Source: Bacteroidaceae bacterium (GTDB taxonomy: Bacteria; Bacteroidota; Bacteroidia; Bacteroidales; Bacteroidaceae). From it: 64,000 bases of DNA. The notes under the pieces were generated by a model. That model made no database searches, was not told where the DNA came from, and saw only the letters and a list, made by a program, of their open reading frames with translations. A program made the position numbers and the translations under genes. The stretch's first letter is position 1, and each line of letters opens with the position of its first letter. Shown here one piece after another: positions 19,786 to 28,036 of this stretch. The stretch spans positions 1 through 64,000 of the forward strand of contig JAFWYF010000006.1 in assembly GCA_017522785.1 (NCBI GenBank), written 5' to 3'.

Positions 19786-19808
19786 TTTTTTCGTAGTTCT
19801 GTCTGTGT

Positions 19809-20894
19809 CTACATCGTGATGTCGTAACTGGATTCAATATAATTCCATGGAGTAATTGTTAAATTCAGCTTGGCTTCGGAGCCACTAATTTCCAGCATAT
19901 ATGTATATTTTACTCCCTCTTCATAGGTTATGTTAGGTATTTCTACCGAAAATATCTGGTTTCCTGCATTTCTGAGTGTATAGCAGAATTGTAATGTTCC
20001 ACTTTTTACCGTTTGTGGTACTATAAGTATCCAGCCGTCGTTGTGTGTAAATTCTTCACCTGTTAATCCATAGTTTGGAGTGTATAGTGTGTTTTCTCTG
20101 TAGAAACCTACTCCTTCATGTTTCCACAAATACATTGGTGCCGTAGATGATTCATAGGGATACCATGTTATCTCGGGTATAGAATAACCTGAATGTACTA
20201 AATATCCCGACGGAGAAAAAAGGTTTGTATTGTTATTCTTATTTTGCAACCAACACGATGTTATACCTTCGTTATCTGCAGGTACAAATCCCTTTACAGC
20301 CTTTACTTTGAACTTTATAGCGGCAAAGGCATGTTGCATGTTTAGCTTTACAGGAGCAGCAAGGTTTGCACTCTTTGTATCTATTTGTGTTGCAGCAAGT
20401 AGTATATCCTCTTGTAAAACAAGAGTGTTAATAGGACCACCTTGAAATATTGTAGCATCCATTTGGGTCATTAGGCTTGTCATTAGTTTCTGTGGATAGC
20501 ATGCACGAAACTCATAAACAGCATTGTTCATCCAATAGCGAGCCTCGCCGGGATAATCCCAGTGGCTGTAAATGTTGGAATCGAACTCATCGGAGCCGTA
20601 TGTTAGTGGTGTGGCAACAAATTCTTCTATAGTGGTTTGTTGTCCGTTTATTGTTTTGGTGTATTGTCCCCATACTCCAACGCTTTCATTACTTCCGTCT
20701 TCAACCGGGGTACATTCACTTTTTAATAAGTCATTATTTACTAATGCTCGTGTATTTATGGAGTTTATGCTCCATTTAATAGGGTATTGTGATACCGATT
20801 CCGGCTCAAGAAACGGATAATCCGTTTCTTGAGCGCAACCGGCAAGTGTTAGTAACGCTGTCAGTAAAAAGTATATATGACAGAGTCTTTTCAT
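19809..20894 (-). CDS. Fimbrillin family lipoprotein (Mfa-like)
   Basis: A 361-residue lipoprotein (lipobox LTLAGC, Cys20) of the fimbrillin-like superfamily. A possible Arg-protease maturation site is INTRALV near residue 49. Typical strands are WDYPGEARYWMNNAVYEFRACYP, LNMQHAFAAIKFKV and a glycine-poor C-terminal segment with VKYTYMLEISGSEAKLNLTITPWNYIE. Such proteins are exported as lipoproteins, trimmed, and joined by donor-strand exchange into Mfa/FimA-type fimbriae. It is 17 bp after another fimbrillin gene in the same operon. Whether it is a structural or accessory pilin is not decidable here. Confidence 0.8.
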   Translation of the reverse strand: MKRLCHIYFLLTALLTLAGCAQETDYPFLEPESVSQYPIKWSINSINTRALVNNDLLKSECTPVEDGSNESVGVWGQYTKTINGQQTTIEEFVATPLTYGSDEFDSNIYSHWDYPGEARYWMNNAVYEFRACYPQKLMTSLMTQMDATIFQGGPINTLVLQEDILLAATQIDTKSANLAAPVKLNMQHAFAAIKFKVKAVKGFVPADNEGITSCWLQNKNNNTNLFSPSGYLVHSGYSIPEITWYPYESSTAPMYLWKHEGVGFYRENTLYTPNYGLTGEEFTHNDGWILIVPQTVKSGTLQFCYTLRNAGNQIFSVEIPNITYEEGVKYTYMLEISGSEAKLNLTITPWNYIESSYDITM

Positions 20895-20911
20895 TTTAAT
20901 TAGTTATTGAA

Positions 20912-22021
20912 TTAGTTCGAAACGTTGTTGATAGTATAAATTAAAGTGGTATGTTGAACCCAGTCGGTAACGCTTGGCTCAAAATAGATACGCTCGTTCT
21001 TGCCAAATGCAATACGATATACATATCTAATACCTTTCTCCCATGTATCAATTGTTGTAGGTGTACCGCCATTGTCGTATGTAAACTTCTTGAGTTCAAT
21101 AGTCTCTTCAGCCTCCATTCCGTTCATCTTGTAATACACAGTAACTGTTGCGTTGTCGGGCACATCCTGAGGAATGAGCAATAGAGCCGATGTTCCACTG
21201 GTGAACTGTGCAGGAGCAGCCGAAGGTACGTTGAATGATGGGAAGTTTGGTTCGTATGTGATGTTTGATGCGCTGGCAGGGTTAAAGCTCCACATAGCAT
21301 CGCCCTCTTCCAAGTTTGATGTTTCATCAATGTTTTGGTCAAAGTCGGCTGTTTGAATAAAATCACCATTAATTTTTACGCTGTCAATATGATATTCTGC
21401 ATTTATATCGCTCTTTTGAGATGAGAATACAATTGATGACAGTGCGTGATGGAACACTAAAGGCACAGCAGCATTGCCATTTGTTAAGCTGTTCATGTCG
21501 TACTTACGTGATGTGTACATAAGGTCATACTGTTTGTTTGCATCCTCCTCGGTGTGGAATCCTGTAATTTGCAAACCCTTTTCGGTGTGTTCAATACTTG
21601 TTGGTTCTGTTATAAGTTTAGCCGGCGAGTATGCAGCAAAGGCTAGGTTGTAACTCTTTGCAGGCCATATATATGCACTGTCAGTTACCCAATATTTGCT
21701 ATCAACCAATTCGGGAGTCATATAACTCTCGTTTCTTACTGTATCACCATTTGATTTGAAGTAGTCGGTAACATCGTCAGAATTGGTCCATCCTTTAAAG
21801 CTTCCGGTATAGCTTTTACAGAATACAATAAAGTTTTCAGCTGCGGGGTATTTAACTCCGCTGATTTCACCAACGATGTTTGCTCTTGTCTGCTTCATTA
21901 CAGGAGCATCGAATCTCATGAGCTGTGGTTGGTTTTCAGGTTGCTCATAGTTGAAATCCTCGTTTACACAACCGGTCAATGCTATCGCCGACACAGCTGC
22001 AAATAATAACATTTTTTTCAT
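20912..22021 (-). CDS. Fimbrillin family lipoprotein (Mfa-like), probable structural subunit
   Basis: A 369-residue lipoprotein (lipobox IALTGC, Cys18) with a possible maturation site MKQTRANIVG near residue 46. Fimbrillin-like strands include SYNLAFAAYSPAKL, VPLVFHHALSSIVFSS, ATVTVYYKMNGMEAEETIELKK and a C-terminal VTDWVQHTTLIYTI. It is the third gene of the operon, after a DUF3575 protein and an anchor-type lipoprotein, the place usually taken by a stalk pilin in Bacteroidales clusters. Its GC content is a little higher than that of the gene preceding it. The pilus-stalk role is inferred from position. Confidence 0.8.
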   Translation of the reverse strand: MKKMLLFAAVSAIALTGCVNEDFNYEQPENQPQLMRFDAPVMKQTRANIVGEISGVKYPAAENFIVFCKSYTGSFKGWTNSDDVTDYFKSNGDTVRNESYMTPELVDSKYWVTDSAYIWPAKSYNLAFAAYSPAKLITEPTSIEHTEKGLQITGFHTEEDANKQYDLMYTSRKYDMNSLTNGNAAVPLVFHHALSSIVFSSQKSDINAEYHIDSVKINGDFIQTADFDQNIDETSNLEEGDAMWSFNPASASNITYEPNFPSFNVPSAAPAQFTSGTSALLLIPQDVPDNATVTVYYKMNGMEAEETIELKKFTYDNGGTPTTIDTWEKGIRYVYRIAFGKNERIYFEPSVTDWVQHTTLIYTINNVSN

Positions 22022-22088
22022 GTTAGTTTAAATTAAGAGTTAATAAATTAAATAATAAAAAATTGTTTTCTTTCTATGTTATAATAAA

Positions 22089-23201
22089 TTAAATAGTTAT
22101 GCTTCCTTCAATCTCTTTCCATTCACTCACGCCCGGGGACATTCCACCACCAATATCCGCACCCTCAGGTGGAACAATCTCAATAATCTTGTCAATAATA
22201 ATCCATTGCTTCTCTTTAACTTCATCGGTTTCGAACATGTCAGTAACTCGGAATGTCTCTGTTTGCACAGTATTATAGACGGTGTTGAACTCAAAGGTTA
22301 TGTCGATATATCCTTCGGTATATGGTAGCTTTCCAAATGTGTTAAACGATGCGTATGCAACAGTATTTTTATTTTCATCTGTTGTACGCAGGTTGTTCTC
22401 TTTTCCGTTGTTAAGTCCAAAATATATGCTTGCAACATGGTCCATTACCATTTCTCCTGTGTGCATATTTTTTGATGCGGCCATTCCCGATATAAGAGCT
22501 ACTGCAGAGCGCACATATTCAACACCTTTTACATTAAATTGCATGTAATATGTTTTTACAATACTTTCTGCTGTAGGTAGTTTGTTCTCTGCTGTTTTTA
22601 GTGTGTCAGAGCAATTATAAATGTCGCATGTATTAACTTCAAAGTCTTCAATTCTTGATACAAACAAATGGTCGGGTTGCCGATAAATCGGTTCGTCTGC
22701 ATTTGCATTTTCGCCACGCGATTTAAATATTCTGTTTTCTTCGCTTTCAGTCAAATATTCTGTGGTAGCAACCATATTTGAGTATGTACCATTGTTTTCA
22801 ACCTTAATATATTTCGTATCAAAGTTATATGCCATTACATTGTATCTACCGTTTGGAACATTAACATAACCTTGAATGTAGTAGCCCTTTTCATCTACCC
22901 CACACTCATGTAGATATCGTTCTGTGATGAGTTTGTCGCTCTCTTGGTCGCAGAATATAATTCGCATTAGTTGTGGAGAATTATATTCGGGTCTTTTCTT
23001 TGTTTCATCGTAAAATCCGTAATTAACATTACGTATGTTTTCGTCGAAATAGATCTTCACAAATAGATTCTCTTTTGGATATGGAGTTTCCAAAGGGCGG
23101 TGCTCACACGCAGAACATAATATTAAAATTAACAGCCACATAATAAACGAATAGTGGTGGCAACGTAACTTCATGTAGTTCATTGTCCACCTCCTTTCCA
23201 T
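22089..23201 (-). CDS. Fimbrial anchor-type lipoprotein (DUF5119 / FimB-Mfa2-like)
   Basis: Two starts are possible. The second ATG at 23183 is preferred: it overlaps the upstream stop as ATGA and is preceded at ideal distance by AGGAGG, a rare strong ribosome-binding site for this phylum. From there the protein has 364 residues with signal peptide and lipobox LCSAC. The body begins with VKIYFDENIRNVNYGFYDE and shows strands NVPNGRYNVMAYNFDTKYI, typical of DUF5119/FimB-like proteins, and ends SEWKEIEGSITI like the fimbrillins. In Mfa/Fim systems a lipoprotein at this position anchors the pilus to the outer membrane and limits its length; that role is inferred here. Confidence 0.72.
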   Translation of the reverse strand: MERRWTMNYMKLRCHHYSFIMWLLILILCSACEHRPLETPYPKENLFVKIYFDENIRNVNYGFYDETKKRPEYNSPQLMRIIFCDQESDKLITERYLHECGVDEKGYYIQGYVNVPNGRYNVMAYNFDTKYIKVENNGTYSNMVATTEYLTESEENRIFKSRGENANADEPIYRQPDHLFVSRIEDFEVNTCDIYNCSDTLKTAENKLPTAESIVKTYYMQFNVKGVEYVRSAVALISGMAASKNMHTGEMVMDHVASIYFGLNNGKENNLRTTDENKNTVAYASFNTFGKLPYTEGYIDITFEFNTVYNTVQTETFRVTDMFETDEVKEKQWIIIDKIIEIVPPEGADIGGGMSPGVSEWKEIEGSITI

Positions 23202-24418
23202 TTTGTCTTAACCTTTATTGGCAGGCTAAGTGATATCTGTGCTTTGGTTGGCCCAAAATAGTGCCATCTACCATGCTTTTTAAGGTCCCTCCACAGAATT
23301 TCATAATTTTCGCTGGGGGTATATTTTCTATAAGGTATTGACGCATAGCCAAAAGATAGAGAAAATTCTAGATTCAAGTATTTATTTAGTGGCATGGCGT
23401 ATCCATAGCTCAAACCGGCACTCCAATGTTCCCCTTGGTGGCAAATATCTCTTTTCCATTCAAAATCCCATTTACCCGATTCTGTATATAGCCCCAAGAA
23501 ATGTCCTTTTAATTTGTCGTGTTCGTATCTCCGTTTTGCAGATGCTTTTTTTAGCCACCAGCGAAACTCGCCACCAATACTAAGAAATCTTATGCAGTGT
23601 TCATTTTCTCCTTTGCCCCATCGCCACCAAGGAAATGTGTGGTTGTATAGTACTGAGAAGTTGTTGTTTATAGGAACCTCAATAGAGTAGTTTACAAATG
23701 TAATAGCATCGTATAGCAAGTTTGTCTTTAGTGCCAAAATTGTTTTGTATTCCGGTGCTAAGGTTTGTTGTATTGGCTCCAGTTTAAGTGGGAGTAGCGG
23801 TTTCTTTGTTTCGGTCAAATTTATATATGGTTCGGGTTGTGGAGCATGCACACAAATCCATGTTGCCATACGTAACTTTGGCATGTGATAACGAATAATC
23901 CAATTATACGTATATCCGTTATCAAGTTTTTTCAGTCGCCATTTTTTTGTTTCAGTTGGAATATCGGCATGTATAATTCTAAGAACCTTCTCTCTGTTTT
24001 GCAAATTATAGTTCGCCTCCAGCTCTGCTTCCAAGCCTTCCCAGTTTTCACCCATGGGTCGTAGGTGAATGTTATCGGCGTGCAGGGTTGTGCTATCGGG
24101 CAAATTAGCCAAAATAAAATCTTTTGCAGCTTCGGCACGTTTCTCTGCCAGCCATTTATTACGTATATGTGAACCTTCGGGAGAGGCGTATGCATAAATT
24201 GTTATACTATCAATTTTTATTGAATTTAACAAGATATTTTTTATACGCAGAATTTGATAGGCGTTGTCTAAATAATCCTCGTCGATATCTATTTTATCGC
24301 AGTAATAATATAGAGTGTAGCGGTCGTGTCTCACTCTTTCGGGCATAACTTCTCCTATGCACGGTATAGTGGCCATGCACATGAAAATTAAAGCTGTTAT
24401 AATAAGTTTTACCCTCAA
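23180..24418 (-). CDS. DUF3575/OmpA-motif protein opening the fimbrial operon
   Basis: A 412-residue exported protein and the first gene of the fimbrial operon. The signal peptide is about 1-22. An OmpA-like motif follows (ITIYAYASPEGSHIRNKWLAEKRAEAAKDF, about 60-95), and the C-terminal half (about 225-412) is DUF3575-like with alternating aromatic strands (LALKTNLLYDAITFVNYSIEV, FPWWRWG, FRWWLKKASAKRRYEHD, GHFLGLY) that suggest a small outer-membrane barrel. Genes of this type often open Mfa/FimA-like clusters. The only in-frame initiator near the promoter is TTG (24416-24418), because a stop lies 13 bp further up; the next ATG would cut into the signal peptide. The protein may help assemble or localise fimbriae (inference). 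Confidence 0.72.
   Translation of the reverse strand: MRVKLIITALIFMCMATIPCIGEVMPERVRHDRYTLYYYCDKIDIDEDYLDNAYQILRIKNILLNSIKIDSITIYAYASPEGSHIRNKWLAEKRAEAAKDFILANLPDSTTLHADNIHLRPMGENWEGLEAELEANYNLQNREKVLRIIHADIPTETKKWRLKKLDNGYTYNWIIRYHMPKLRMATWICVHAPQPEPYINLTETKKPLLPLKLEPIQQTLAPEYKTILALKTNLLYDAITFVNYSIEVPINNNFSVLYNHTFPWWRWGKGENEHCIRFLSIGGEFRWWLKKASAKRRYEHDKLKGHFLGLYTESGKWDFEWKRDICHQGEHWSAGLSYGYAMPLNKYLNLEFSLSFGYASIPYRKYTPSENYEILWRDLKKHGRWHYFGPTKAQISLSLPIKVKTKWKGGGQ
23183..23195 (-). promoter_or_regulatory. Strong Shine-Dalgarno deciding the start of the anchor-type gene
   Basis: On the minus strand AGGAGG precedes an ATG at 23183-23181 by 6 nt, and this ATG overlaps the upstream TGA (ATGA at 23183-23180). 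The layout supports translational coupling and argues against the ATG at 23201. Confidence 0.7.
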
Positions 24419-24433
24419 TTTTAAAAAATTTCA

Positions 24434-24468
24434 CAAAGGTAGCCATTAGGTGTATATTTACCCCCCCC
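24434..24468 (-). promoter_or_regulatory. Promoter of the fimbrial operon with a G8 tract at the -33 position
   Basis: On the minus strand a perfect -7 box TACCTTTG lies at 24434-24441. Counting 19 nt upstream, where the TTTG box is expected, there is instead a run of eight G (24461-24468). The predicted transcript would start near 24428, leaving a leader of only about 10 nt before the TTG start at 24418. A second homopolymer (G6 on the plus strand, 24502-24507) lies just beyond. Slippage in the tract could alter promoter strength (inference). Confidence 0.5.
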
Positions 24469-24752
24469 TATGTGTTAAAAAATATTAACAAAATAGGTAA
24501 AGGGGGGCTTCTGAGGGTGCTGTGAGAGTGTTATTTGTCTATCCTTCTACATTAAAACATAAAATAGTTTAATGATAATATGGCAATGATTAACAAAATG
24601 AAAAATAATATGCCTCTACGTTGTGTTTTTGAAAAATAAAAATAATTTTTCATGGGTATGGCTTTTTTGATTCTGTTATTATTTTGGAAATTACTATATT
24701 CGCATTGCGAGAAGATATTTTTTTGCGAAAATAATAAAAATTAATACATAAA

Positions 24753-25199
24753 ATGGGAATAGGACAAAATATCAGAAATATATTCACTCGCTACCATTGG
24801 TCGCTGTTTATATTGTGTGCGATAGTATATCTATCTCTTTTTAAACCGGCGGGTTTAGATGATATGCCCCAAATACCCCATCTTGATAAAGTGGCACATT
24901 TCCTAATGTATGGTGGTTTTTGTTTTATACTTTGGCTTGAATATTTTCGTTCGCACTACAAGCTGAATTTTCGTAAGATTGTATTATGGGCAATCATATC
25001 TCCAATTCTGTTCAGTGGAGTAATGGAGGTTGCTCAATGGTATATTACAGATTATAGAACTGGTGATTGGAACGACTTCTTCTTTAATACGCTTGGAGTG
25101 TTGTCGGCAGGCATCTTTAGTATATGTGTTACATTGCCCTTGGTGCGCAGGTATTCCTTGTATAATAAAAATATCAGGAATTCTTCGGAGAATTCCTGA
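24753..25199 (+). CDS. VanZ family membrane protein
   Basis: A 148-residue membrane protein with four hydrophobic segments (about 15-30, 48-64, 75-97, 110-132). The VanZ signature is present: HLDKVAHFLMYGGFCFIL, then a second block GVMEVAQWYITDYRTGDWNDFFFNTLGVLSAGI. VanZ was named for low-level teicoplanin resistance, but most relatives have unknown roles, so no resistance should be read from this. A -7-like TATATTCG lies at 24695-24702 without a clear TTTG partner. The stop codon lies inside the hairpin at 25171-25202. It is divergent from the fimbrial operon and convergent with the CYTH gene. Confidence 0.85.
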   Translation: MGIGQNIRNIFTRYHWSLFILCAIVYLSLFKPAGLDDMPQIPHLDKVAHFLMYGGFCFILWLEYFRSHYKLNFRKIVLWAIISPILFSGVMEVAQWYITDYRTGDWNDFFFNTLGVLSAGIFSICVTLPLVRRYSLYNKNIRNSSENS

Positions 25200-25202
25200 T
25201 AT
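25171..25202. terminator. Bidirectional terminator overlapping the vanZ-like 3' end
   Basis: The inverted repeat ATATCAGGAATTC / GAATTCCTGATAT (13 bp, loop TTCGGA) is preceded by an A-rich and followed by a T-rich stretch. It covers the last nine codons of the vanZ-like gene and ends 4 bp before the stop of the CYTH gene. Confidence 0.85.
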
Positions 25203-25206
25203 TCAT

Positions 25207-25680
25207 TTATTTCCAATCTTTGTAGGGAAACCTTGTCAAGTGTGAATTATAATAGCGTGCTTGTCCGGTAACCTCTTCGCCAATGAAAGAGGGTTTCTCA
25301 AAAGCCTCATTTTCGCTTTCAAGTTCTATCTCGGCAACAACAAGCCCTTCATTGTGGCCATAGAATTTATCTATCTCCCATGTGTGTTTGCCATTTTTTA
25401 CCAAATAACGACATTTGTCGATACATGCATCTCCACATAGTCGCAGTAACTCTTCTGCCTCTTGCAACGAAATCTCTTTTTCCCACTCATAGCGACTCAA
25501 TCCTCCATCGAGTGATGGGCCTTTAATAGTAAGAAATCCAATATTTCCTCTTATGCGTACACGCACCGAATTACCTTTTTCTCTGCACAAGTATCCTTGT
25601 ACTATTCTGTCGCATTGGAATGCTTGTTCGCAATAGCTGTCGTCGGTAACAAGGAACTTTCTTTCTATTTCAATAGCCAT
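25207..25680 (-). CDS. CYTH domain protein (triphosphate tunnel enzyme family)
   Basis: A 157-residue cytosolic CYTH protein. The hallmark ExExK is at residues 4-8 (EIERKFLV). Charged strands lining the tunnel follow: QGYLCREKGNSVRVRIRG, GFLTIKGPS, RYEWEKEIS, KCRYLVKNGKHTWEIDKFYG, LVVAEIELESENE. Members hydrolyse triphosphates such as PPPi or, rarely, act as adenylate cyclases; short single-domain bacterial forms like this are mostly tripolyphosphatases, but activity is not provable from sequence. It lies 8 bp after prfB and is likely its operon partner. Confidence 0.85.
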   Translation of the reverse strand: MAIEIERKFLVTDDSYCEQAFQCDRIVQGYLCREKGNSVRVRIRGNIGFLTIKGPSLDGGLSRYEWEKEISLQEAEELLRLCGDACIDKCRYLVKNGKHTWEIDKFYGHNEGLVVAEIELESENEAFEKPSFIGEEVTGQARYYNSHLTRFPYKDWK

Positions 25681-25688
25681 AATTTGTT

Positions 25689-26801
25689 CTACTCTTCTCC
25701 ACCAAACTCCATTAAATAGGCTTTTATAAAACCATCTATCTTGCCATCCATTACACCGTTTACATCGGATGTCTGGTATCCTGTACGATGGTCTTTCACG
25801 CGACGGTCATCGAATACGTAACTACGAATCTGTGAGCCCCATTCAATTTTTTTCTTGCCGGCCTCTACTTTCGATTGCTCCTCCATGCGGTGTTGCATCT
25901 CTTTGTTATACAAAATTGAACGTAATTGGCGCATTGCGTTCTCTTTGTTCTTGGGTTGGTCGCGTGTTTCGGTGTTTTCAATAAGAATCTCTTCCTCGGC
26001 ACCGGTATAAGGGTCTTTGTATTGGTAGCGCAGGCGTACTCCCGATTCCACCTTGTTCACATTCTGTCCACCGGCACCACCACTTCGGAAAGTATCCCAC
26101 GATATGCGGGCAGGCTCAATGACAACCTCTATACTATCATCTACCAATGGGGTAACAAATACGGAACTGAACGATGTCATTCGTTTTCCTTGTGCATTAT
26201 AGGGACTCACACGTACTAAACGGTGAACTCCGTTCTCTCCTTTCAGATATCCGTAGGCATAGGCTCCTTTTAACTCCAATGTAACAGTTTTTATTCCTGC
26301 ATCTTCGGCCTCCTGCAAGTTTGCTACAGCCAATTTATATCCGTTTGCCTCGGCCCAACGCATGTACATACGCATTAGCATGCTGGCCCAATCTTGTGCT
26401 TCAGTACCACCTGCTCCGGAATTAATCTTTAATACACAATCCATTTCGTCGGCCTCCTGACGAAGCATGTTCTTTAACTCTAATTCTTCAATGGCGGTGA
26501 GTGCTCTTGTGTATGCATCGTCCACCTCGCTCTCTTCAACCATTTCGTCACGGAACATTTCCATTGCCATCTCAACCTCTTCGGTACGGTTGTTCACCTC
26601 TTTGTAACCGTCAATCCACGCCTGTAATGCTTTAACTTTTTTCATTTGTGCTTCGGCGGCTTTGGCATCGTCCCAAAATCCGGGTGCCTGTGTGCGCAGT
26701 TGTTCCTCTTCGACCTGCACAATCTTTTCATCTATCGAAAGATACTGTTTTAGTGCTTCAGTTCTCTCTTTAATATCTTTTAATTGGTCCGAAGTTATCA
26801 T
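25689..26801 (-). CDS. prfB: Peptide chain release factor 2 (no programmed frameshift)
   Basis: RF2 releases peptides at UGA and UAA codons. The GGQ loop is intact (RSGGAGGQNVNKVESG). The codon-recognition motif reads SPY (RVSPYNAQGKRMTSFSSVF) instead of the textbook SPF; the context is clearly RF2 and not RF1. I place the start at the ATG at 26801 (370 residues) because a -7 box lies at 26836-26843, so the upstream ATG at 26849 would not be transcribed. Many bacteria have an in-frame UGA and +1 frameshift around codon 25; here the frame runs straight through (KQYLSIDEK), so that autoregulation is absent. The CYTH gene follows after 8 bp. Confidence 0.93.
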   Translation of the reverse strand: MITSDQLKDIKERTEALKQYLSIDEKIVQVEEEQLRTQAPGFWDDAKAAEAQMKKVKALQAWIDGYKEVNNRTEEVEMAMEMFRDEMVEESEVDDAYTRALTAIEELELKNMLRQEADEMDCVLKINSGAGGTEAQDWASMLMRMYMRWAEANGYKLAVANLQEAEDAGIKTVTLELKGAYAYGYLKGENGVHRLVRVSPYNAQGKRMTSFSSVFVTPLVDDSIEVVIEPARISWDTFRSGGAGGQNVNKVESGVRLRYQYKDPYTGAEEEILIENTETRDQPKNKENAMRQLRSILYNKEMQHRMEEQSKVEAGKKKIEWGSQIRSYVFDDRRVKDHRTGYQTSDVNGVMDGKIDGFIKAYLMEFGGEE

Positions 26802-26835
26802 TTTGCTATTTTTCTTTTCTTTTGTTTTCAGTGCG

Positions 26836-26843
26836 CGAAGATA
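26836..26843 (-). promoter_or_regulatory. -7 box of prfB
   Basis: TATCTTCG on the minus strand, 35 bp upstream of the chosen prfB ATG. No TTTG partner is evident about 20 nt further up, so this is a partial promoter call. Its position excludes the ATG at 26849 as start. Confidence 0.5.
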
Positions 26844-26895
26844 CAACAATAATTCGAGATAATTTAGGATGTAGTTTTAATTTATTACTTTTCTG

Positions 26896-26925
26896 TTTCA
26901 AAATCAAAATAATAAACTATCTTTG
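26896..26925 (+). promoter_or_regulatory. Promoter of the argE-like gene
   Basis: TTTC (26896-26899), an 18-nt spacer and TATCTTTG (26918-26925). The -7 box is a full match; the -33 box has one mismatch. The ATG follows 20 nt after the -7 box. Confidence 0.55.
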
Positions 26926-26945
26926 CAACTCATTTACAAAATTTT

Positions 26946-28019
26946 ATGAAACCAACCCCATCTAATACAAAGCAGGCTGTTGAATTGCTCAAAATGTTAA
27001 TCAGCACACCATCTATCAGCAGAGACGAGGGTGATGCTGCTGACAAATTGCAAACTCTTATAGAGCGTAGTACTCCTGTGGCGTTGGAAATTCATAGACA
27101 TATTAACAATATTTGGTGTATTGCGCCCGGTTTCGATGCTTCGCGTCCTACGCTGTTGTTGGATGCTCATATAGATACTGTAAAACCGGTTGAGAATTGG
27201 AGTAATCCTCCATTTACACCTATTGTCGAAGGTGATAAAATAAGTGGTCTTGGAAGTAACGATGATGGTGCTTCTCTTGTTACGCTTTTGCAGGTATTTT
27301 ATCTTATTTGCCAAAATCCACAATCATATAATACTATTTTTCTTGCATCGGCCGAGGAAGAGGTTTCCGGAAAAAATGGAATAGAATCTGTTATTCCTCT
27401 ATTGCCACCAATAACATGCGCCATAATTGGAGAGCCAACATGCATGCAACCTGCTATTGCAGAAAAGGGGCTTATGGTGCTCGATTGTACTGCAGTTGGT
27501 GTTGCCGGACATGCAGCCCGTAACGATGGCGTGAATGCAATCTATGAGGCAATAAAAGATATCGATTGGTTCCGTAACTACAAATTCCCAAATAGTTCTC
27601 CACTGCTTGGTGATGTAAAAATGAGTGTAACTCAAATAAACTCGGGAATACAGCATAACGTGGTGCCCGACAAGTGTAGTTTTGTTGTTGATGTGCGCAG
27701 CAATGAATGTTACTCAAATGCTGAATTATTAGACATAATAAAATCGCATGTTTCCTGCGATGTGCAACCTCGTTCTTTGCGTTTGAACTCGTCATCAATA
27801 TCGTTGGAGCATCCTTTGGTTTGTCGTGCTAAAGAGTATGGAAGAATACCTTTTGGTTCGCCTACACTTTCCAATCAGGCTCTTTTGTCAGTTCCTTCGC
27901 TAAAAATGGGACCCGGAGACTCTTCGCGTTCTCATACAGCCAATGAGTATATCTTAGTCAGTGAGATAAAAGAAGCCATCGAGTTATTTGTTAAAATTCT
28001 CGACGGCTTGGAGTTATAA
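26946..28019 (+). CDS. argE: M20 family acyl-ornithine deacylase
   Basis: A 357-residue M20 metallopeptidase-fold deacylase, most likely releasing ornithine from N-acetyl- or N-succinyl-ornithine in arginine synthesis. Metal and catalytic residues are visible: H75 and D77 in LLLDAHIDTVKP, D106 in GSNDDGAS, E137/E138 in SAEEEVSGKNG, E163 in IGEPTCMQ, and the final His in GPGDSSRSHTANEY. The dimerisation lid lies between about 170 and 280. Length and motif spelling match Bacteroides ArgE-like proteins; Bacteroides uses N-succinyl-ornithine, so the same substrate is plausible. DapE was considered but these motifs fit ArgE better. It stands alone, convergent with the thioredoxin operon at a distance of 17 bp, and no other arg genes are in the window. 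Confidence 0.82.
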   Translation: MKPTPSNTKQAVELLKMLISTPSISRDEGDAADKLQTLIERSTPVALEIHRHINNIWCIAPGFDASRPTLLLDAHIDTVKPVENWSNPPFTPIVEGDKISGLGSNDDGASLVTLLQVFYLICQNPQSYNTIFLASAEEEVSGKNGIESVIPLLPPITCAIIGEPTCMQPAIAEKGLMVLDCTAVGVAGHAARNDGVNAIYEAIKDIDWFRNYKFPNSSPLLGDVKMSVTQINSGIQHNVVPDKCSFVVDVRSNECYSNAELLDIIKSHVSCDVQPRSLRLNSSSISLEHPLVCRAKEYGRIPFGSPTLSNQALLSVPSLKMGPGDSSRSHTANEYILVSEIKEAIELFVKILDGLEL

Positions 28020-28036
28020 TCTAAAATTGTTCTTTC

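Noticed and set aside
24489-24492. TTTG (minus strand) as the -33 box of the fimbrial promoter
   Set aside because: It is 47 nt from the -7 box, far beyond a usable spacer.
24461-24507. C8 and G6 tracts as arms of one hairpin
   Set aside because: The bases around the tracts do not continue the pairing, and flanks TTTA and TAAA are in the wrong order for a stem.
14920-24752. Fimbrial operon as a genomic island integrated at tRNA-Met
   Set aside because: No integrase is present and I found no second copy of the tRNA 3' end (CCACTCTCGCTA) near 24.4-24.75 kb.
24753-25199. vanZ-like gene as a glycopeptide resistance marker
   Set aside because: Only the family domain is present; no vanA-type ligase, racemase or regulator is near, and Gram-negative VanZ-like proteins are widespread.
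26946-28019. M20 enzyme as DapE of the lysine pathway
   Set aside because: The motif spelling (EEEVSGKNG, IGEPT, GPGDSSRSHTA) follows the ArgE-like Bacteroides proteins, and DapB is in a separate operon.
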